A stretch of DNA of 60,034 nucleotides from Clostridia bacterium (GTDB lineage: Bacteria > Bacillota > Clostridia > UBA1381 > UBA9506): positions 1 through 60,034 of the forward strand of contig JAFWAT010000048.1 in the NCBI GenBank assembly GCA_017507525.1. The letters are read 5' to 3'. Each line of letters begins with the position of its first letter. The stretch's first letter is position 1. Under the pieces are notes generated by a model. It was not told the DNA's origin and searched no databases. It worked only from the letters and a program-made list of their open reading frames with translations. Both the position numbers and the translations under genes were made by a program. This document shows, in pieces, positions 29,601-37,277 of the stretch.

Positions 29601-29790
29601 GGCAGTTTTATTCGCCTTGTGGCGAGTGGTATTTGCTTCGCAAGTGATATTGCTACGCAACGGTATTGCCTACGGCAGTTTGTTGGAGAATAAAATATCA
29701 CTAAAAGCACAGTTTTTAATAACACTTTTGATTTATCAAAAATATCACTCTGTACGAAGTACAGAATATCACTTGAAAAAACACTAAAAT
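29578..29790 (+). repeat. Array of short palindromes upstream of the four-helix-bundle gene
   Basis: A run of small perfect or near-perfect stems with very short loops: CCGAGTGTTC/GGACACTCGG, ACTCGCC/GGCGAGT types, TTGCTTCGCAA, TTGCTACGCAA, TTGCCTACGGCA and TCTGTACGAAGTACAGA. They are separated by GTGATATT, GGTATT or AATATCAC spacers. The pattern is regular in style rather than in sequence. It stops just before the promoter of the 29821 gene. Confidence 0.65.
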
Positions 29791-29801
29791 TAAAGTATAA
29801 T
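29773..29801 (+). promoter_or_regulatory. Sigma-A-type promoter of the four-helix-bundle gene
   Basis: TTGAAA (29773-29778), 17-bp spacer, TATAAT (29796-29801), then AGAGGTGA 8 nt further on. The transcript would be nearly leaderless. Confidence 0.78.
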
Positions 29802-29820
29802 TAGCATAGAGGTGATAATA

Positions 29821-30171
29821 GTGGCAGATAGTGTTTTAAGAGATAAGGCAAAGCAATTTGCAAAAGATGTTGTTTTCTTATGCAGAGAAATTAAATCAAG
29901 TCATAAAGAGGCGGTATTGGTAAACCAACTACTTCGTTCGGCGACTTCAATCGGTGCAAATCTACACGAAGCACAATATGCTCAAAGCAAGAACGATTTC
30001 ATATCAAAACTCGAAATTGCTCAAAAAGAGTGCTATGAAACAGAGTATTGGTTAGAATTGTTTTTTGAAACAGATTGTATCGAAGAACATAAATATAGGG
30101 AAATGCGAAACGAATGCGGTGCTATTCGAAGAATGTTGATATCATCACTAAAAACAGTTAAATCTAAATAG
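29821..30171 (+). CDS. Four-helix-bundle protein (S23/intervening-sequence family)
   Basis: 116 aa from the GTG at 29821 (AGAGGTGA five bases upstream); a GTG at 29812 lies inside that site. Sequence pattern: LRDKAKQFAKDVVFLCREIK, then VNQLLRSATSIGANLHEAQY and SKNDFISKLEIAQKECYETE, YWLELF. This is the all-helical S23 family first seen in 23S rRNA intervening sequences and related to the Avd accessory protein of diversity-generating retroelements. It forms a barrel-like pentamer and may bind nucleic acid. Own promoter and terminator, and flanked by palindromes and inverted repeats, so it may belong to a mobile element. Biological role unknown. Confidence 0.85.
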   Translation: MADSVLRDKAKQFAKDVVFLCREIKSSHKEAVLVNQLLRSATSIGANLHEAQYAQSKNDFISKLEIAQKECYETEYWLELFFETDCIEEHKYREMRNECGAIRRMLISSLKTVKSK

Positions 30172-30179
30172 TAGTATTA

Positions 30180-30212
30180 AGCCTGAAACGATTTTGTCGT
30201 TTCAGGCTTTTC
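30180..30212 (+). terminator. Intrinsic terminator of the four-helix-bundle gene
   Basis: Perfect 12-bp stem AGCCTGAAACGA / TCGTTTCAGGCT with a 5-nt loop, followed by TTTTCT. Confidence 0.9.
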
Positions 30213-30300
30213 TAATAAGGTCTTAGGATATCCTAAATTTTCAGAAGATGATATACATCTTCCCTGCTTGTTATAGTACCGGACAATTTTATAAAAAGTA

Positions 30301-30329
30301 TTGATAAACTCAAATATAAGTGTTATAAT
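30301..30329 (+). promoter_or_regulatory. Sigma-A-type promoter of a candidate small RNA or leader
   Basis: TTGATA (30301-30306), 17-bp spacer, TATAAT (30324-30329). The predicted start falls at about 30336, exactly the first base of an inverted repeat. Confidence 0.75.
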
Positions 30330-30335
30330 AATTAT

Positions 30336-30531
30336 GCCAAACTAAATTTAATATATAAAGGTATAAGATGTATTTTTATATACGTTTATTTTGCATATCA
30401 TAATATTTGAATTTTGTTAAAAATGCAAGTTCCATTTATTATGGTATGTTATCTTATGCTATATAAATTTAGTTTGGCGACTATCGGAGTTTGCGTTTTT
30501 TATGCGTCTGCTTCGGTAGGCGCATTTTTTA
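30336..30531 (+). ncRNA. Candidate ~195-nt structured RNA or transcription-attenuating leader
   Basis: The 5' end GCCAAACTAAATTTA (30336-30350) is perfectly complementary to 30464-30478, closing a 143-nt A/U-rich domain. A terminator-like hairpin follows (ATGCG...CGCAT, 30502-30525, with wobble pairs) ending in TTTTTT. With the promoter directly upstream this forms a complete promoter-RNA-terminator unit without a convincing reading frame. The lipoprotein gene starts 81 bp later, so it could instead be a leader controlling that gene. No known RNA family was recognised. The 30336-30478 piece could also be a small inverted-repeat element. Confidence 0.5.
30502..30531 (+). terminator. Intrinsic terminator of the candidate small RNA
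   Basis: Stem ATGCGTCTG paired with the CGGTAGGCGCAT side including G-U pairs, then a run of six T. Confidence 0.7.
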
Positions 30532-30611
30532 TTGCGTGATTTTTTTAGAAAGGAGAAAGTTTTATTAAGTTAATTTAAGTAAATAAATTATTGTTAGAAA
30601 GGATTTTGAAA

Positions 30612-31211
30612 ATGAAAAAAATATTTGTATTGCTGATTTGCTTTGTAATGACTCTTTCTTGTGTTGGTTGTTCTTCCTCGGGAATTGGCGATATAACAAC
30701 GGATGCAAACGGAAACTTCGAGGTAAAGCTTATAAGTGCAGGTTTTGTTGATGAAATCAGCATGGATGAAGATAGTGAAAATTTTTTGATGCCTATAGTA
30801 GATGATGAAACCAAGCATCCATTAAGTGCCAAAAACGGAAATGCATTATTTCATTATACCTATGAATATAAATTTGTGGGAAAACAACCAATTGATGATC
30901 ATTTTCATGATTTTGCACAGCCATTTTTGAAATACGATAAAGAATATCTCTTCCAAGAAAATTACGTTTCTGTTCAAAATATCAATTCCAAATGGTATTT
31001 TCTTTCTAGCGACATATACGATGATGTACTTGAAAAGAATTTCGGTGTGAGTAATACAACTTTTCATATTAGCGGCAATACATATAAGCCACTTGATGAT
31101 ACTGTTTATCAGGTTCGCGGGTTTATTATTGTGCCGGAGAAAATTAAACTTGAATCTAAGTCCTTAACGTTTGGTCTTCGCTCAATGGGGAAAACGTATA
31201 CCATTAGATAG
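30612..31211 (+). CDS. Putative lipoprotein, function unknown
   Basis: 199 aa from the ATG at 30612 (AAAGGA about 8 nt upstream). N-terminal KK, a hydrophobic core and CVGC with Cys20 followed by SSSG make a plausible lipoprotein signal, though position -3 is Cys rather than Leu. The mature part is rich in beta-type sequence and acidic residues, somewhat like small extracytoplasmic immunoglobulin-like domains; no family was recognised. It ends in its own strong terminator. It sits inside the inverted-repeat cassette and is more A/T-rich than the neighbouring dacF-like gene. Confidence 0.7.
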   Translation: MKKIFVLLICFVMTLSCVGCSSSGIGDITTDANGNFEVKLISAGFVDEISMDEDSENFLMPIVDDETKHPLSAKNGNALFHYTYEYKFVGKQPIDDHFHDFAQPFLKYDKEYLFQENYVSVQNINSKWYFLSSDIYDDVLEKNFGVSNTTFHISGNTYKPLDDTVYQVRGFIIVPEKIKLESKSLTFGLRSMGKTYTIR

Positions 31212-31212
31212 A

Positions 31213-31270
31213 AAAAAGTCCAACTATTAACATGTTCTAAAAGCGCCAAAGTTAACAGTTGGACTTTTTT
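31213..31270 (+). terminator. Intrinsic terminator of the lipoprotein gene
   Basis: GTCCAACT-A-TTAAC pairs with GTTAA-C-AGTTGGAC across a 19-nt loop, flanked by A6 and T6. Confidence 0.88.
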
Positions 31271-31352
31271 GTTATATTCTAAAAGAGAAATTATCTTTAA
31301 GCAACTACATTTTTCCCAAAAAGTACTCTACTTAATAAATTATGCACTTTCA

Positions 31353-31404
31353 GACTGTCCTTAAGGGTACACCACATATGGCGAGTTTCTTTTTTGTGCT
31401 TTGC
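31353..31404 (-). repeat. Right copy of the 52-bp inverted repeat
   Basis: Reverse complement reads GCAAAGCACAAAAAAGAAAC... and aligns without gaps to 29549-29600. The rest of the 31271-31574 gap shows no gene; a short open frame at 31342-31536 is only the repeat read in frame. Confidence 0.75.
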
Positions 31405-31574
31405 GATTTGAAAAAACTTCATCACTTGCTGTATCTGTATACAGTGTCGGGCCTCAGTTTGTCCAATCTACACTATTTTGCATCTAGCTCAGGAAAGGGT
31501 TGCAAGCACGTCATAAGCCAGGAGAAAGCCGCATAAGATGAATAATGACATTGGAAGCAGAAAGGATGTAAATT

Positions 31575-32747
31575 ATGAAACAAATTCTGGCATTGTGTCT
31601 TTCAGTATGTTTGTTATTGTGCGGTTTTCCGGTATTAGCAGAAGAGGTGCCGCCGGTTACGGTTTCGGCGCCGGCAGCAATTTTAATAGAAGCAGGCACC
31701 GGGCAGGTCTTGTTTGAAAAAAACAGCCATGAACGTAGACCGCCGGCGTCGGTCACTAAAATTATGACCATGCTACTCACCATGGAGGCCATTGCAAACG
31801 GTCAGATTGGCTTAGATGACATGGTTTCGTGTTCAGAAAATGCAGCGTCCATGGGTGGCTCTCAGGTATATCTTGAGCCGGGGGAACAAATGAGCGTAAG
31901 GGATATGTTAAAAGCTGTTGCTGTTGCCTCGGGCAATGATGCGGCGGTGGCTTTGGCAGAACACATAGCCGGCAGCATGGAAGGATTTGTTGCCATGATG
32001 AACAAACGGGCGGAAGAATTGGGCATGGCAGACACCCATTTTGTGAACTGTAACGGTCTGGATGATCCTGAGCATTTGACAAGCGCCTATGATATCAGCT
32101 TAATGAGTCGGGAATTGGTGAAATATCCGTTGATTTTAGAATTTACGGGAATCTGGATGGATAGTTTGCGTGACGGGGCATTTGGCCTTGTTAATACTAA
32201 CAAATTGATTCGTTTTTATGAAGGTGCAAATGGCCTTAAAACCGGATCTACCAGTGTGGCAAAATATTGCCTTTCAGCTTCTGCTGTTCGCGATGGTATG
32301 AATTTAATCGCCGTTATTATGGGTGCAGAGACCTCAAAAGAACGTTTTGCCGACGCCACCCGCTTACTTGACTACGGCTTTGCAAACTATGCCATCGCCG
32401 GCAGCCTGCTCGCGCCGGAGGAGTTAATGCCTCTTTCGGTGGTAAAAGGAAAGGTAGAACAGATAGAAATTGGCGTTTCCAATGAATTTCACGTTTTGGT
32501 CAATAAGGCGAAGCTCAACAGCGTCGAAAAGCATATTACCTTGCCCGAGACCGTGGAGGCACCGGTCAAAATTGGCGATACAGTGGGCAGGGTGGAGTTT
32601 ATGATTGATGGAAATCGCATTGGCGGAACGGATATTATTGCTAAAACAGAATCAGAAAAAATGAATCCCTTTGGCATGCTGAAAAAACTGTCAAAACAGC
32701 TTTTGTTTGGGAACTGCCGGCAGGCAATTCCTAAGCCGGAGGTTTAA
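31575..32747 (+). CDS. D-alanyl-D-alanine carboxypeptidase (DacF/DacA type)
   Basis: 390 aa with a signal peptide (MKQILALCLSVCLLLCGFPVLAEE, cleavage near residue 22; shown in parts: LALCLSVCLLL core). Penicillin-binding motifs: SxxK as SVTKIM, SxN as SGND and KTG as GLKTGSTSVAKY; the C-terminal PBP5-like beta domain is near residues 270-360. It trims the terminal D-Ala of peptidoglycan stem peptides outside the membrane. DacF-type enzymes in spore formers are often expressed in sporulation, and a BofC-like gene follows 75 bp downstream, but no sporulation promoter was recognised. Start at 31575 with AAAGGATG six bases upstream. Confidence 0.93.
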   Translation: MKQILALCLSVCLLLCGFPVLAEEVPPVTVSAPAAILIEAGTGQVLFEKNSHERRPPASVTKIMTMLLTMEAIANGQIGLDDMVSCSENAASMGGSQVYLEPGEQMSVRDMLKAVAVASGNDAAVALAEHIAGSMEGFVAMMNKRAEELGMADTHFVNCNGLDDPEHLTSAYDISLMSRELVKYPLILEFTGIWMDSLRDGAFGLVNTNKLIRFYEGANGLKTGSTSVAKYCLSASAVRDGMNLIAVIMGAETSKERFADATRLLDYGFANYAIAGSLLAPEELMPLSVVKGKVEQIEIGVSNEFHVLVNKAKLNSVEKHITLPETVEAPVKIGDTVGRVEFMIDGNRIGGTDIIAKTESEKMNPFGMLKKLSKQLLFGNCRQAIPKPEV

Positions 32748-32759
32748 CAAAAAGGTCAC

Positions 32760-32811
32760 TCCTGCATAAATTGTGAGGGTTTGGAAATAATAAAAGCAAA
32801 CCCCGGCAGGA
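32760..32811 (+). promoter_or_regulatory. Leader hairpin overlapping the ribosome site of the BofC-like gene
   Basis: Outer arms TCCTGC (32760-32765) and GCAGGA (32806-32811), inner arms GGGTTTG (32777-32783) and CAAACCC (32797-32803). The right outer arm shares bases with the GGCAGGAGG ribosome site ahead of the ATG at 32822, so pairing could limit translation. It could also act as a weak attenuator after dacF; no T-run follows. Confidence 0.4.
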
Positions 32812-32821
32812 GGAACATGTT

Positions 32822-33265
32822 ATGTATCAAATACAAAAGAAACGCAAAAGCGGATGGGTGTTTTTCATTTTATTTCTTTGTGCCTTTGTGGTGGGACTCG
32901 GGCTTGGATTTGTAGGAAGGTACATGAATTTGCGTCAGCAAAAATCGAAGAGCACACCGCATCAGGTCAGTGAGCAAATTCAGACAGAGGGAGAGAATAC
33001 TGATATTCCCGACCGGACAGCATCGGTTAATATTATTGCCGAGGCAGAACCCACACCGACAGTGCAACAGCCTTATTATGTGGTTGCCCAATCGGATAAG
33101 GTTTGTGTATTTTTCATGGATGAAAACGGGAATTGGCGGTTTAGCCATAATCTTGCCATTGAGCTTGATGCTCTGCGCGAAGAAGATAAACAGCTCTTTT
33201 ATGAGGGAATTACGCTTTCCTCAAAACAGGAGCTTTCGTCCCTGGTAGAGGATTTCAGTTCTTAG
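32822..33265 (+). CDS. Membrane-anchored protein with BofC C-terminal-like domain
   Basis: 147 aa. Basic N-terminus, one membrane segment (about 11-33), a low-complexity Gln/Thr/Pro linker (about 38-82), then a small domain YYVVAQSDKVCVFFMDENG...LREEDKQLFYEGITLSSKQEL ending SLVEDFSS. That pattern, especially LPEEDxxLLxxGI and the LLEDFSS tail, is typical of the C-terminal domain of BofC, which in Bacillus delays pro-sigma-K processing between forespore and mother cell. It lacks the BofC N-terminal domain. Many clostridial paralogues exist with unknown roles, so the function is open. Confidence 0.65.
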   Translation: MYQIQKKRKSGWVFFILFLCAFVVGLGLGFVGRYMNLRQQKSKSTPHQVSEQIQTEGENTDIPDRTASVNIIAEAEPTPTVQQPYYVVAQSDKVCVFFMDENGNWRFSHNLAIELDALREEDKQLFYEGITLSSKQELSSLVEDFSS

Positions 33266-33310
33266 AAAAAAGGTGATGTAGAAAAGTTATTTTTTTACAT
33301 CACCTTTTTT
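33266..33310 (+). terminator. Intrinsic terminator of the BofC-like gene
   Basis: AAAAAAGGTGATGTA pairs with TACATCACCTTTTTT around a 17-nt loop. Confidence 0.88.
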
Positions 33311-33336
33311 GGGGGATAGGAAGAAATGCTTCAGAA

Positions 33337-33442
33337 TGGACAAACTGAGTTCCGACGGCGTACACTGGTACGCCAAGAGGTGAAGTTTGTTCATAGCAAA
33401 AAAAAATAAATTTTAAAAAACTCAAATTTTTTTGAGTTTTTT
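33337..33442 (+). other. Structured intergenic element with double stem and palindromic terminator
   Basis: Outer stem TGGACAAACT (33337-33346) with AGTTTGTTCA (33384-33393), inner stem GGCGTA (33357-33362) with TACGCC (33369-33374), then AAAAAACTCAAA/TTTGAGTTTTTT (33415-33442), a perfect terminator-like palindrome. No promoter just upstream and no reading frame. It could be a small RNA or a repeated element. The remaining gap to 33621 shows only the next promoter; an open frame at 33432-33695 is not convincing. Confidence 0.4.
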
Positions 33443-33546
33443 CTCTTATTTTTACAGAATGGCATTTACTTTTGCTGCTGTAATCTATGTTTTTCTTCTT
33501 TTTTGCGCTCTGGACTTTTTTTACATCACCTTTTTTTCAGAATATG

Positions 33547-33575
33547 TTGAAAAACATAGCATTTTGCGGTACAAT
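33547..33575 (+). promoter_or_regulatory. Sigma-A-type promoter of the WG-repeat gene
   Basis: TTGAAA (33547-33552), 17-bp spacer, TACAAT (33570-33575); leader about 40 nt. Confidence 0.8.
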
Positions 33576-33621
33576 ACTTATAGAGAGTTAACGCTTTGTA
33601 ATTGCAAAATGGAGTGTACAT

Positions 33622-35136
33622 ATGAAAAAAATTTGGATGATAGTTTTATGTTTGCTTTGTATCACCGTTTCTGCCTCGGCGGAAGAAAACTATGATTTGC
33701 TGTATCCTTTCTGTGATGGCTATGCCAGAGCGGTAAAAAATCTTAAATGGGGCCTTTTAGATGAAAACCTTGACCTTGCGGAGAATTTTAACTGGGACTA
33801 TATCGGCGAGCTTTCAGAAAATCGGCGGATTGTGAAAAAAGGGGAATTATACGGCTTTTTAAATGAGAAGAACGCCGTCGTCATCTCCCCGTCTTACAGC
33901 CAGGTTTATAATTTTTCTGAGGGGCTTTGTGCGGTGAAAAATGCCGAGGGGCAATGGGGTTATATTGATCCCCAAGGCAATTTGGTTATTCCTTTTGCTT
34001 ATGAGGTTGCGAATGATTTTTCCTGTGGGCTGGCGTTGGTAAAAACCGGCGGTTTTTACGGTTATATTGATAAAACCAATCAATTTGTGATTCCGGCGAC
34101 GTATGAAGAAGCATATCCTTTTTCTGAAAACCGTGCATGCGTGCGCTCGGGGGAGTTATATGGCTTTATTGATACAATGGGCACGATGGTGATTCCTCCA
34201 AGCTATGAGGTTGCGTTTGATTTTGCCGGTGGCGGAGCGGTTGTAAAGCAAGGTAGTTACACTTTTGTTGATGATAGCGGCAAAAATAAAATGTCAGCCG
34301 TTTGGGAACAGCTTTCGCCTCAGATCGGTGGCGGTTATTTAAAAGCTAAAAAAAATGGGGTCTGGATGTTTGTTGATTCCGGCGGTAACGTATTATCTGA
34401 TGGTTATACGTATTTGGGAGATTTTTCTGACGGATTATGCCCGGTGGGAACAGATAGCGGCTACGGCTATATAAATGAAGCATTTGAGTTGGCGATTCCG
34501 GCAGAGTGGGACAGTGCCGGTGCTTTCTCTGAAGGGTTTGCACCTGTTTCACGGGGCGGTTTTTTCGGCTATATTGATAAAACAGGCAGACTTGTAACAG
34601 AGCTTTTATATGCCGATGCAGGAAAGGTTTCTGCCGGCTTAGGCGCGGTTTGTGAGGCAGAAGGCGGGTATTACTTCATCAACCCACAGATGACGGCATC
34701 TGAATCGAAATCGGATTCCGGCTTGGAGCAAGAGCCGGCACGGGGATTTGAAACAGTTGTGGATGGTCAGATGTTGCTCTTAAAAATTGATTACCCGTTT
34801 TTGCAAAAAGGCAGAGAGAATATTCCCCTAGATGCCGCACCAATCATACGTGACGGTCGCACGCTGCTTCCCATACGGCATGTGGTGGAAGCACTTGGCG
34901 GTGAGGTTAAGTGGGACCCTGAGGAACAAAAAATTTCTCTTTACTATGAATCTCACTCTGTAATCATGTATGTAAGCGAGGCAGGCGCTTTTGTTGACGG
35001 ACGCTTTGTGCTGTTGGATGTACCGCCTGTGATTGAGAATAACAGAACCTTAGTTCCGGTTCGCTTTGTTATTGAATCTCTGGGGTGCGAAGTGGAGTGG
35101 TTGCCGGACGGCCAAGAGGTTTTAATTACCTATTAA
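33622..35136 (+). CDS. Secreted WG-repeat protein with copper amine oxidase N-terminal-like domain
   Basis: 504 aa. Signal peptide (cleavage near residue 20, SASAEE). Residues about 30-350 are seven to eight WG/KWG repeats of about 40 aa with cores such as GQWGYIDPQGNLVIPFAYE, GGFYGYIDKTNQFVIPATYE and GELYGFIDTMGTMVIPPSYE. Residues about 370-504 form two copies of the copper amine oxidase N-terminal-like (stalk) unit with IIRDGRTLLPIRHVVEALGG and VIENNRTLVPVRFVIESLGC. Both modules are common on clostridial cell surfaces and mediate wall or protein binding; no enzymatic residues are seen. Transcribed alone from its own promoter. Confidence 0.9.
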   Translation: MKKIWMIVLCLLCITVSASAEENYDLLYPFCDGYARAVKNLKWGLLDENLDLAENFNWDYIGELSENRRIVKKGELYGFLNEKNAVVISPSYSQVYNFSEGLCAVKNAEGQWGYIDPQGNLVIPFAYEVANDFSCGLALVKTGGFYGYIDKTNQFVIPATYEEAYPFSENRACVRSGELYGFIDTMGTMVIPPSYEVAFDFAGGGAVVKQGSYTFVDDSGKNKMSAVWEQLSPQIGGGYLKAKKNGVWMFVDSGGNVLSDGYTYLGDFSDGLCPVGTDSGYGYINEAFELAIPAEWDSAGAFSEGFAPVSRGGFFGYIDKTGRLVTELLYADAGKVSAGLGAVCEAEGGYYFINPQMTASESKSDSGLEQEPARGFETVVDGQMLLLKIDYPFLQKGRENIPLDAAPIIRDGRTLLPIRHVVEALGGEVKWDPEEQKISLYYESHSVIMYVSEAGAFVDGRFVLLDVPPVIENNRTLVPVRFVIESLGCEVEWLPDGQEVLITY

Positions 35137-35140
35137 ACTC

Positions 35141-35169
35141 TTGACAGCCTTTTAAGAACAGATTATAAT
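35141..35169 (+). promoter_or_regulatory. Sigma-A-type promoter of galE
   Basis: TTGACA (35141-35146), 17-bp spacer, TATAAT (35164-35169): perfect consensus, 36 bp ahead of the galE start. Confidence 0.9.
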
Positions 35170-35204
35170 ATATATAACAATGAAATTGAAAAGGAGAACT
35201 TACT

Positions 35205-36212
35205 ATGTCGATTTTGGTAACCGGCGGTGCCGGATATATTGGATCACACACCAGTGTAGAACTGCTAGAGAGCGGATATGATATTGTCATTTTGGACAAT
35301 TTTTTAAACTCAAAGCCTGAAGCGTTAAACCGGATTCGCAAAATTACCGGACAGGACTTTAAATTTTACGAGGCTGATCTTTTAGACCGCAATGCAATTG
35401 AGAAAATTTTTGCAGAAAACGAGATTGAAGCCGTTATTCACTTTGCCGGTTTAAAAGCGGTAGGAGAGTCTGTTCAGAAGCCTTTGTGGTATTATCACAA
35501 CAACATTACCGGCACATTGATTTTGTGTGAAGTTATGGCAAAACACAATGTTAAAAAGCTGGTATTCAGCTCTTCAGCCACAGTATACGGAAATCCAAAG
35601 TCAGTTCCTATTAGTGAAGATTTTCCTTTGTCTACAACAAATCCCTACGGCAGCACCAAGCTGATGATTGAAAATATTCTGCGTGATTTAGTTGTAGCAG
35701 ACAGTGAGTGGAGTATTGCCCTTCTTCGCTACTTTAATCCCATCGGAGCGCATGAATCCGGTTTGATTGGTGAAGACCCCAATGATATTCCTAACAATTT
35801 GCTTCCCTATGTTGCTCAGGTTGCAGCCGGAAAGCTGGAAATTTTAAGTGTATTTGGCAATGATTATCCCACTTGCGACGGTACAGGTGTCCGTGACTAT
35901 ATCCATGTGGTGGATTTGGCACGCGGCCATCTAAAAGCCGTTGAACGAGTGAAAGCGCACGCCGGCGTGGATGCTTATAATCTGGGGACCGGTCACGGTT
36001 ACAGTGTTTTGGATATTGTTAAAACGTTCTCCGAAGTAAACGGTGTAGAAGTGAAGTATAAAATAGCGCCCAGACGTCCCGGCGATATTGCAGAATGCTA
36101 TGCAAATCCCCAAAAGGCAAAGGAATTGCTTGGCTGGGAAGCAGAGTATGACTTGAGGAAAATGTGTCAGGACGCATGGAAGTTTATGGTAGAAAATCCA
36201 AGCGGACTGTAA
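35205..36212 (+). CDS. galE: UDP-glucose 4-epimerase
   Basis: 335 aa, standard length. NAD-binding [16 protein letters not shown] at the N-terminus, [24 protein letters not shown] and the catalytic Tyr-x3-Lys in [12 protein letters not shown], with [12 protein letters not shown] and the C-terminal [11 protein letters not shown]. It interconverts UDP-glucose and UDP-galactose (or the N-acetyl forms) in the cytosol, and so could feed the exopolysaccharide operon, which itself carries no nucleotide-sugar genes. Single-gene unit with a perfect promoter and a terminator. Confidence 0.95.
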   Translation: MSILVTGGAGYIGSHTSVELLESGYDIVILDNFLNSKPEALNRIRKITGQDFKFYEADLLDRNAIEKIFAENEIEAVIHFAGLKAVGESVQKPLWYYHNNITGTLILCEVMAKHNVKKLVFSSSATVYGNPKSVPISEDFPLSTTNPYGSTKLMIENILRDLVVADSEWSIALLRYFNPIGAHESGLIGEDPNDIPNNLLPYVAQVAAGKLEILSVFGNDYPTCDGTGVRDYIHVVDLARGHLKAVERVKAHAGVDAYNLGTGHGYSVLDIVKTFSEVNGVEVKYKIAPRRPGDIAECYANPQKAKELLGWEAEYDLRKMCQDAWKFMVENPSGL

Positions 36213-36240
36213 AAAACACATCTTGTTGCATTTACAATTA

Positions 36241-36288
36241 AAGAGGCTGTAGCAAAATGAAATCATTTTTTGCTACAGCCTCTTTTTT
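36241..36288. terminator. Terminator after galE, member of a repeated CTGTAGCAAAA palindrome family
   Basis: AAGAGGCTGTAGCAAAA pairs with TTTTTTGCTACAGCCTCTT, followed by TTTT on the plus strand. Shared between convergent galE and the XRE gene. The stem sequence recurs at 36855-36900 and 46470-46511, and as a half at 29523-29537. Confidence 0.88.
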
Positions 36289-36311
36289 GGTTTAGGAAGG
36301 AAACTTGCAAT

Positions 36312-36701
36312 CTACAGTTGCTTGGCGTGTATTAGTAAATCAATATAATCGTAATATTGTGCAACAGCAATTTTACCCTCTAAATCTAAAGTGGATAAAT
36401 CCAAAGACGTACGTTGGTTTTCAAATTTACGCCAGACACGACAACATTCTTCAATTTCGTGCATGCTTAAGGAAATATTTTTGTATTCGGTCCGGTCGAC
36501 GAGATAATCCACCAGAACTTGAAATTTATCAGCAATACGGATTAACATTTCGTTATCCGGCTGACGTTTTCCGGTTTCATAATTGGCTAAACAGCTTCTT
36601 GAAATGCCGAGATCGCGTGCTAAATCCTTCTGGGAGATTCCGCGTTCTAAGCGTAGCGTTTTCAATTTTCTGGAAAATGGAGTTTTGAAACTATCTTTCA
36701 T
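36312..36701 (-). CDS. XRE-family transcriptional regulator
   Basis: 129 aa from the ATG at 36701 (GGAGG eight bases upstream). The helix-turn-helix (about 10-65) has LKTLRLERGISQKDLARDLG and ISRSCLANYETGKRQPDNEM, a Cro/C1-type domain, followed by a short helical tail that may dimerise. Targets unknown. Transcribed alone from a good promoter whose -10 lies in an imperfect palindrome (GTATACTTTAGACATAATAC), a possible autoregulatory operator; that is inference. Confidence 0.88.
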   Translation of the reverse strand: MKDSFKTPFSRKLKTLRLERGISQKDLARDLGISRSCLANYETGKRQPDNEMLIRIADKFQVLVDYLVDRTEYKNISLSMHEIEECCRVWRKFENQRTSLDLSTLDLEGKIAVAQYYDYIDLLIHAKQL

Positions 36702-36741
36702 CAAAGATTCCTCCAGACAGGTTTTGTAGTATTATGTCTAA

Positions 36742-36770
36742 AGTATACAATAAAAACAACAAAATGTCCA
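36742..36770 (-). promoter_or_regulatory. Sigma-A-type promoter of the XRE gene
   Basis: Minus strand TGGACA (36765-36770), 17-bp spacer, TATACT (36742-36747). An overlapping weaker pair (TTGTTT/CATAAT) is also readable. Confidence 0.65.
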
Positions 36771-36854
36771 GAAGAAAAAGAAAAAAAGTTACAAAAATAC
36801 AAAACAGACAAGAAAAATATAAAATTATGCATAAAAAATACAACTGCATTGTAT

Positions 36855-36900
36855 AATAATAGCTGTAGCAAAACGCAATCATTTTACTACAGCTATTATT
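36855..36900. terminator. Hairpin between the XRE promoter and the 36905 gene (CTGTAGCAAAA family)
   Basis: AATAATAGCTGTAG / CTACAGCTATTATT stem with CAAAACGCAATCATTTTA loop. Downstream of the minus-strand ricT-side genes; the T-run is better on the plus side, so as a minus-strand terminator it is weak. Confidence 0.6.
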
Positions 36901-36904
36901 TTTC

Positions 36905-37225
36905 TTACTGTGCAGCTTTATTCAGGAATTCCTTCTCCATTTCTAAAATATCTTCCAACCAGTATACACCAATATCCAATGCAGCATATAAGCTGTCACG
37001 CTCTGCTTTTTTTGTTAAGCGGGCGGTTGCAATATCATCGCCGTGCTTTTCCAAAAGCTCAATGGTAACCTTTGACGCAACATCCAGATCCTTTAGTTTT
37101 TTTGTTTCGGTAATGGTAAACCGAGTAATAAAATTCTCAGAAAAATCGCCGTAGTATAAGACATTACCGTCACGCAGAAGCGGTTTTCCCTCATATAATA
37201 AATATTCTTTTGCCTTTTTTGCCAT
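36905..37225 (-). CDS. Conserved-looking small protein, function unknown
   Basis: 106 aa with a strong ribosome site (AGGAGGGAGACAAAG-ATG). Soluble, charged, mixed alpha/beta: YLLYEGKPLLRDGNVLYYGD, then FITRFTITETKKLKDLDVAS and a helical C-terminus. No signal peptide or membrane segment, and no family recognised. It follows ricT by 52 bp on the same strand and is probably co-transcribed with the holB group. Confidence 0.7.
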   Translation of the reverse strand: MAKKAKEYLLYEGKPLLRDGNVLYYGDFSENFITRFTITETKKLKDLDVASKVTIELLEKHGDDIATARLTKKAERDSLYAALDIGVYWLEDILEMEKEFLNKAAQ

Positions 37226-37277
37226 CTTTGTCTCCCTCCTGTCGCAAATCGCGACGTTTATTTATGCCATGGATTTT

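Noticed and set aside
30336..30478. Miniature inverted-repeat transposon
   Set aside because: The 15-bp ends are perfect, but no target duplication is visible and a promoter and terminator frame the unit; kept as an alternative only.
31342..31536. 64-codon open frame on the plus strand
   Set aside because: It is the inverted repeat translated; the same peptide-like string appears on the minus strand at the left copy.
33432..33695. 87-codon open frame on the plus strand
   Set aside because: It runs through the promoter and into the start of the WG-repeat gene in another frame, and starts inside a terminator palindrome.
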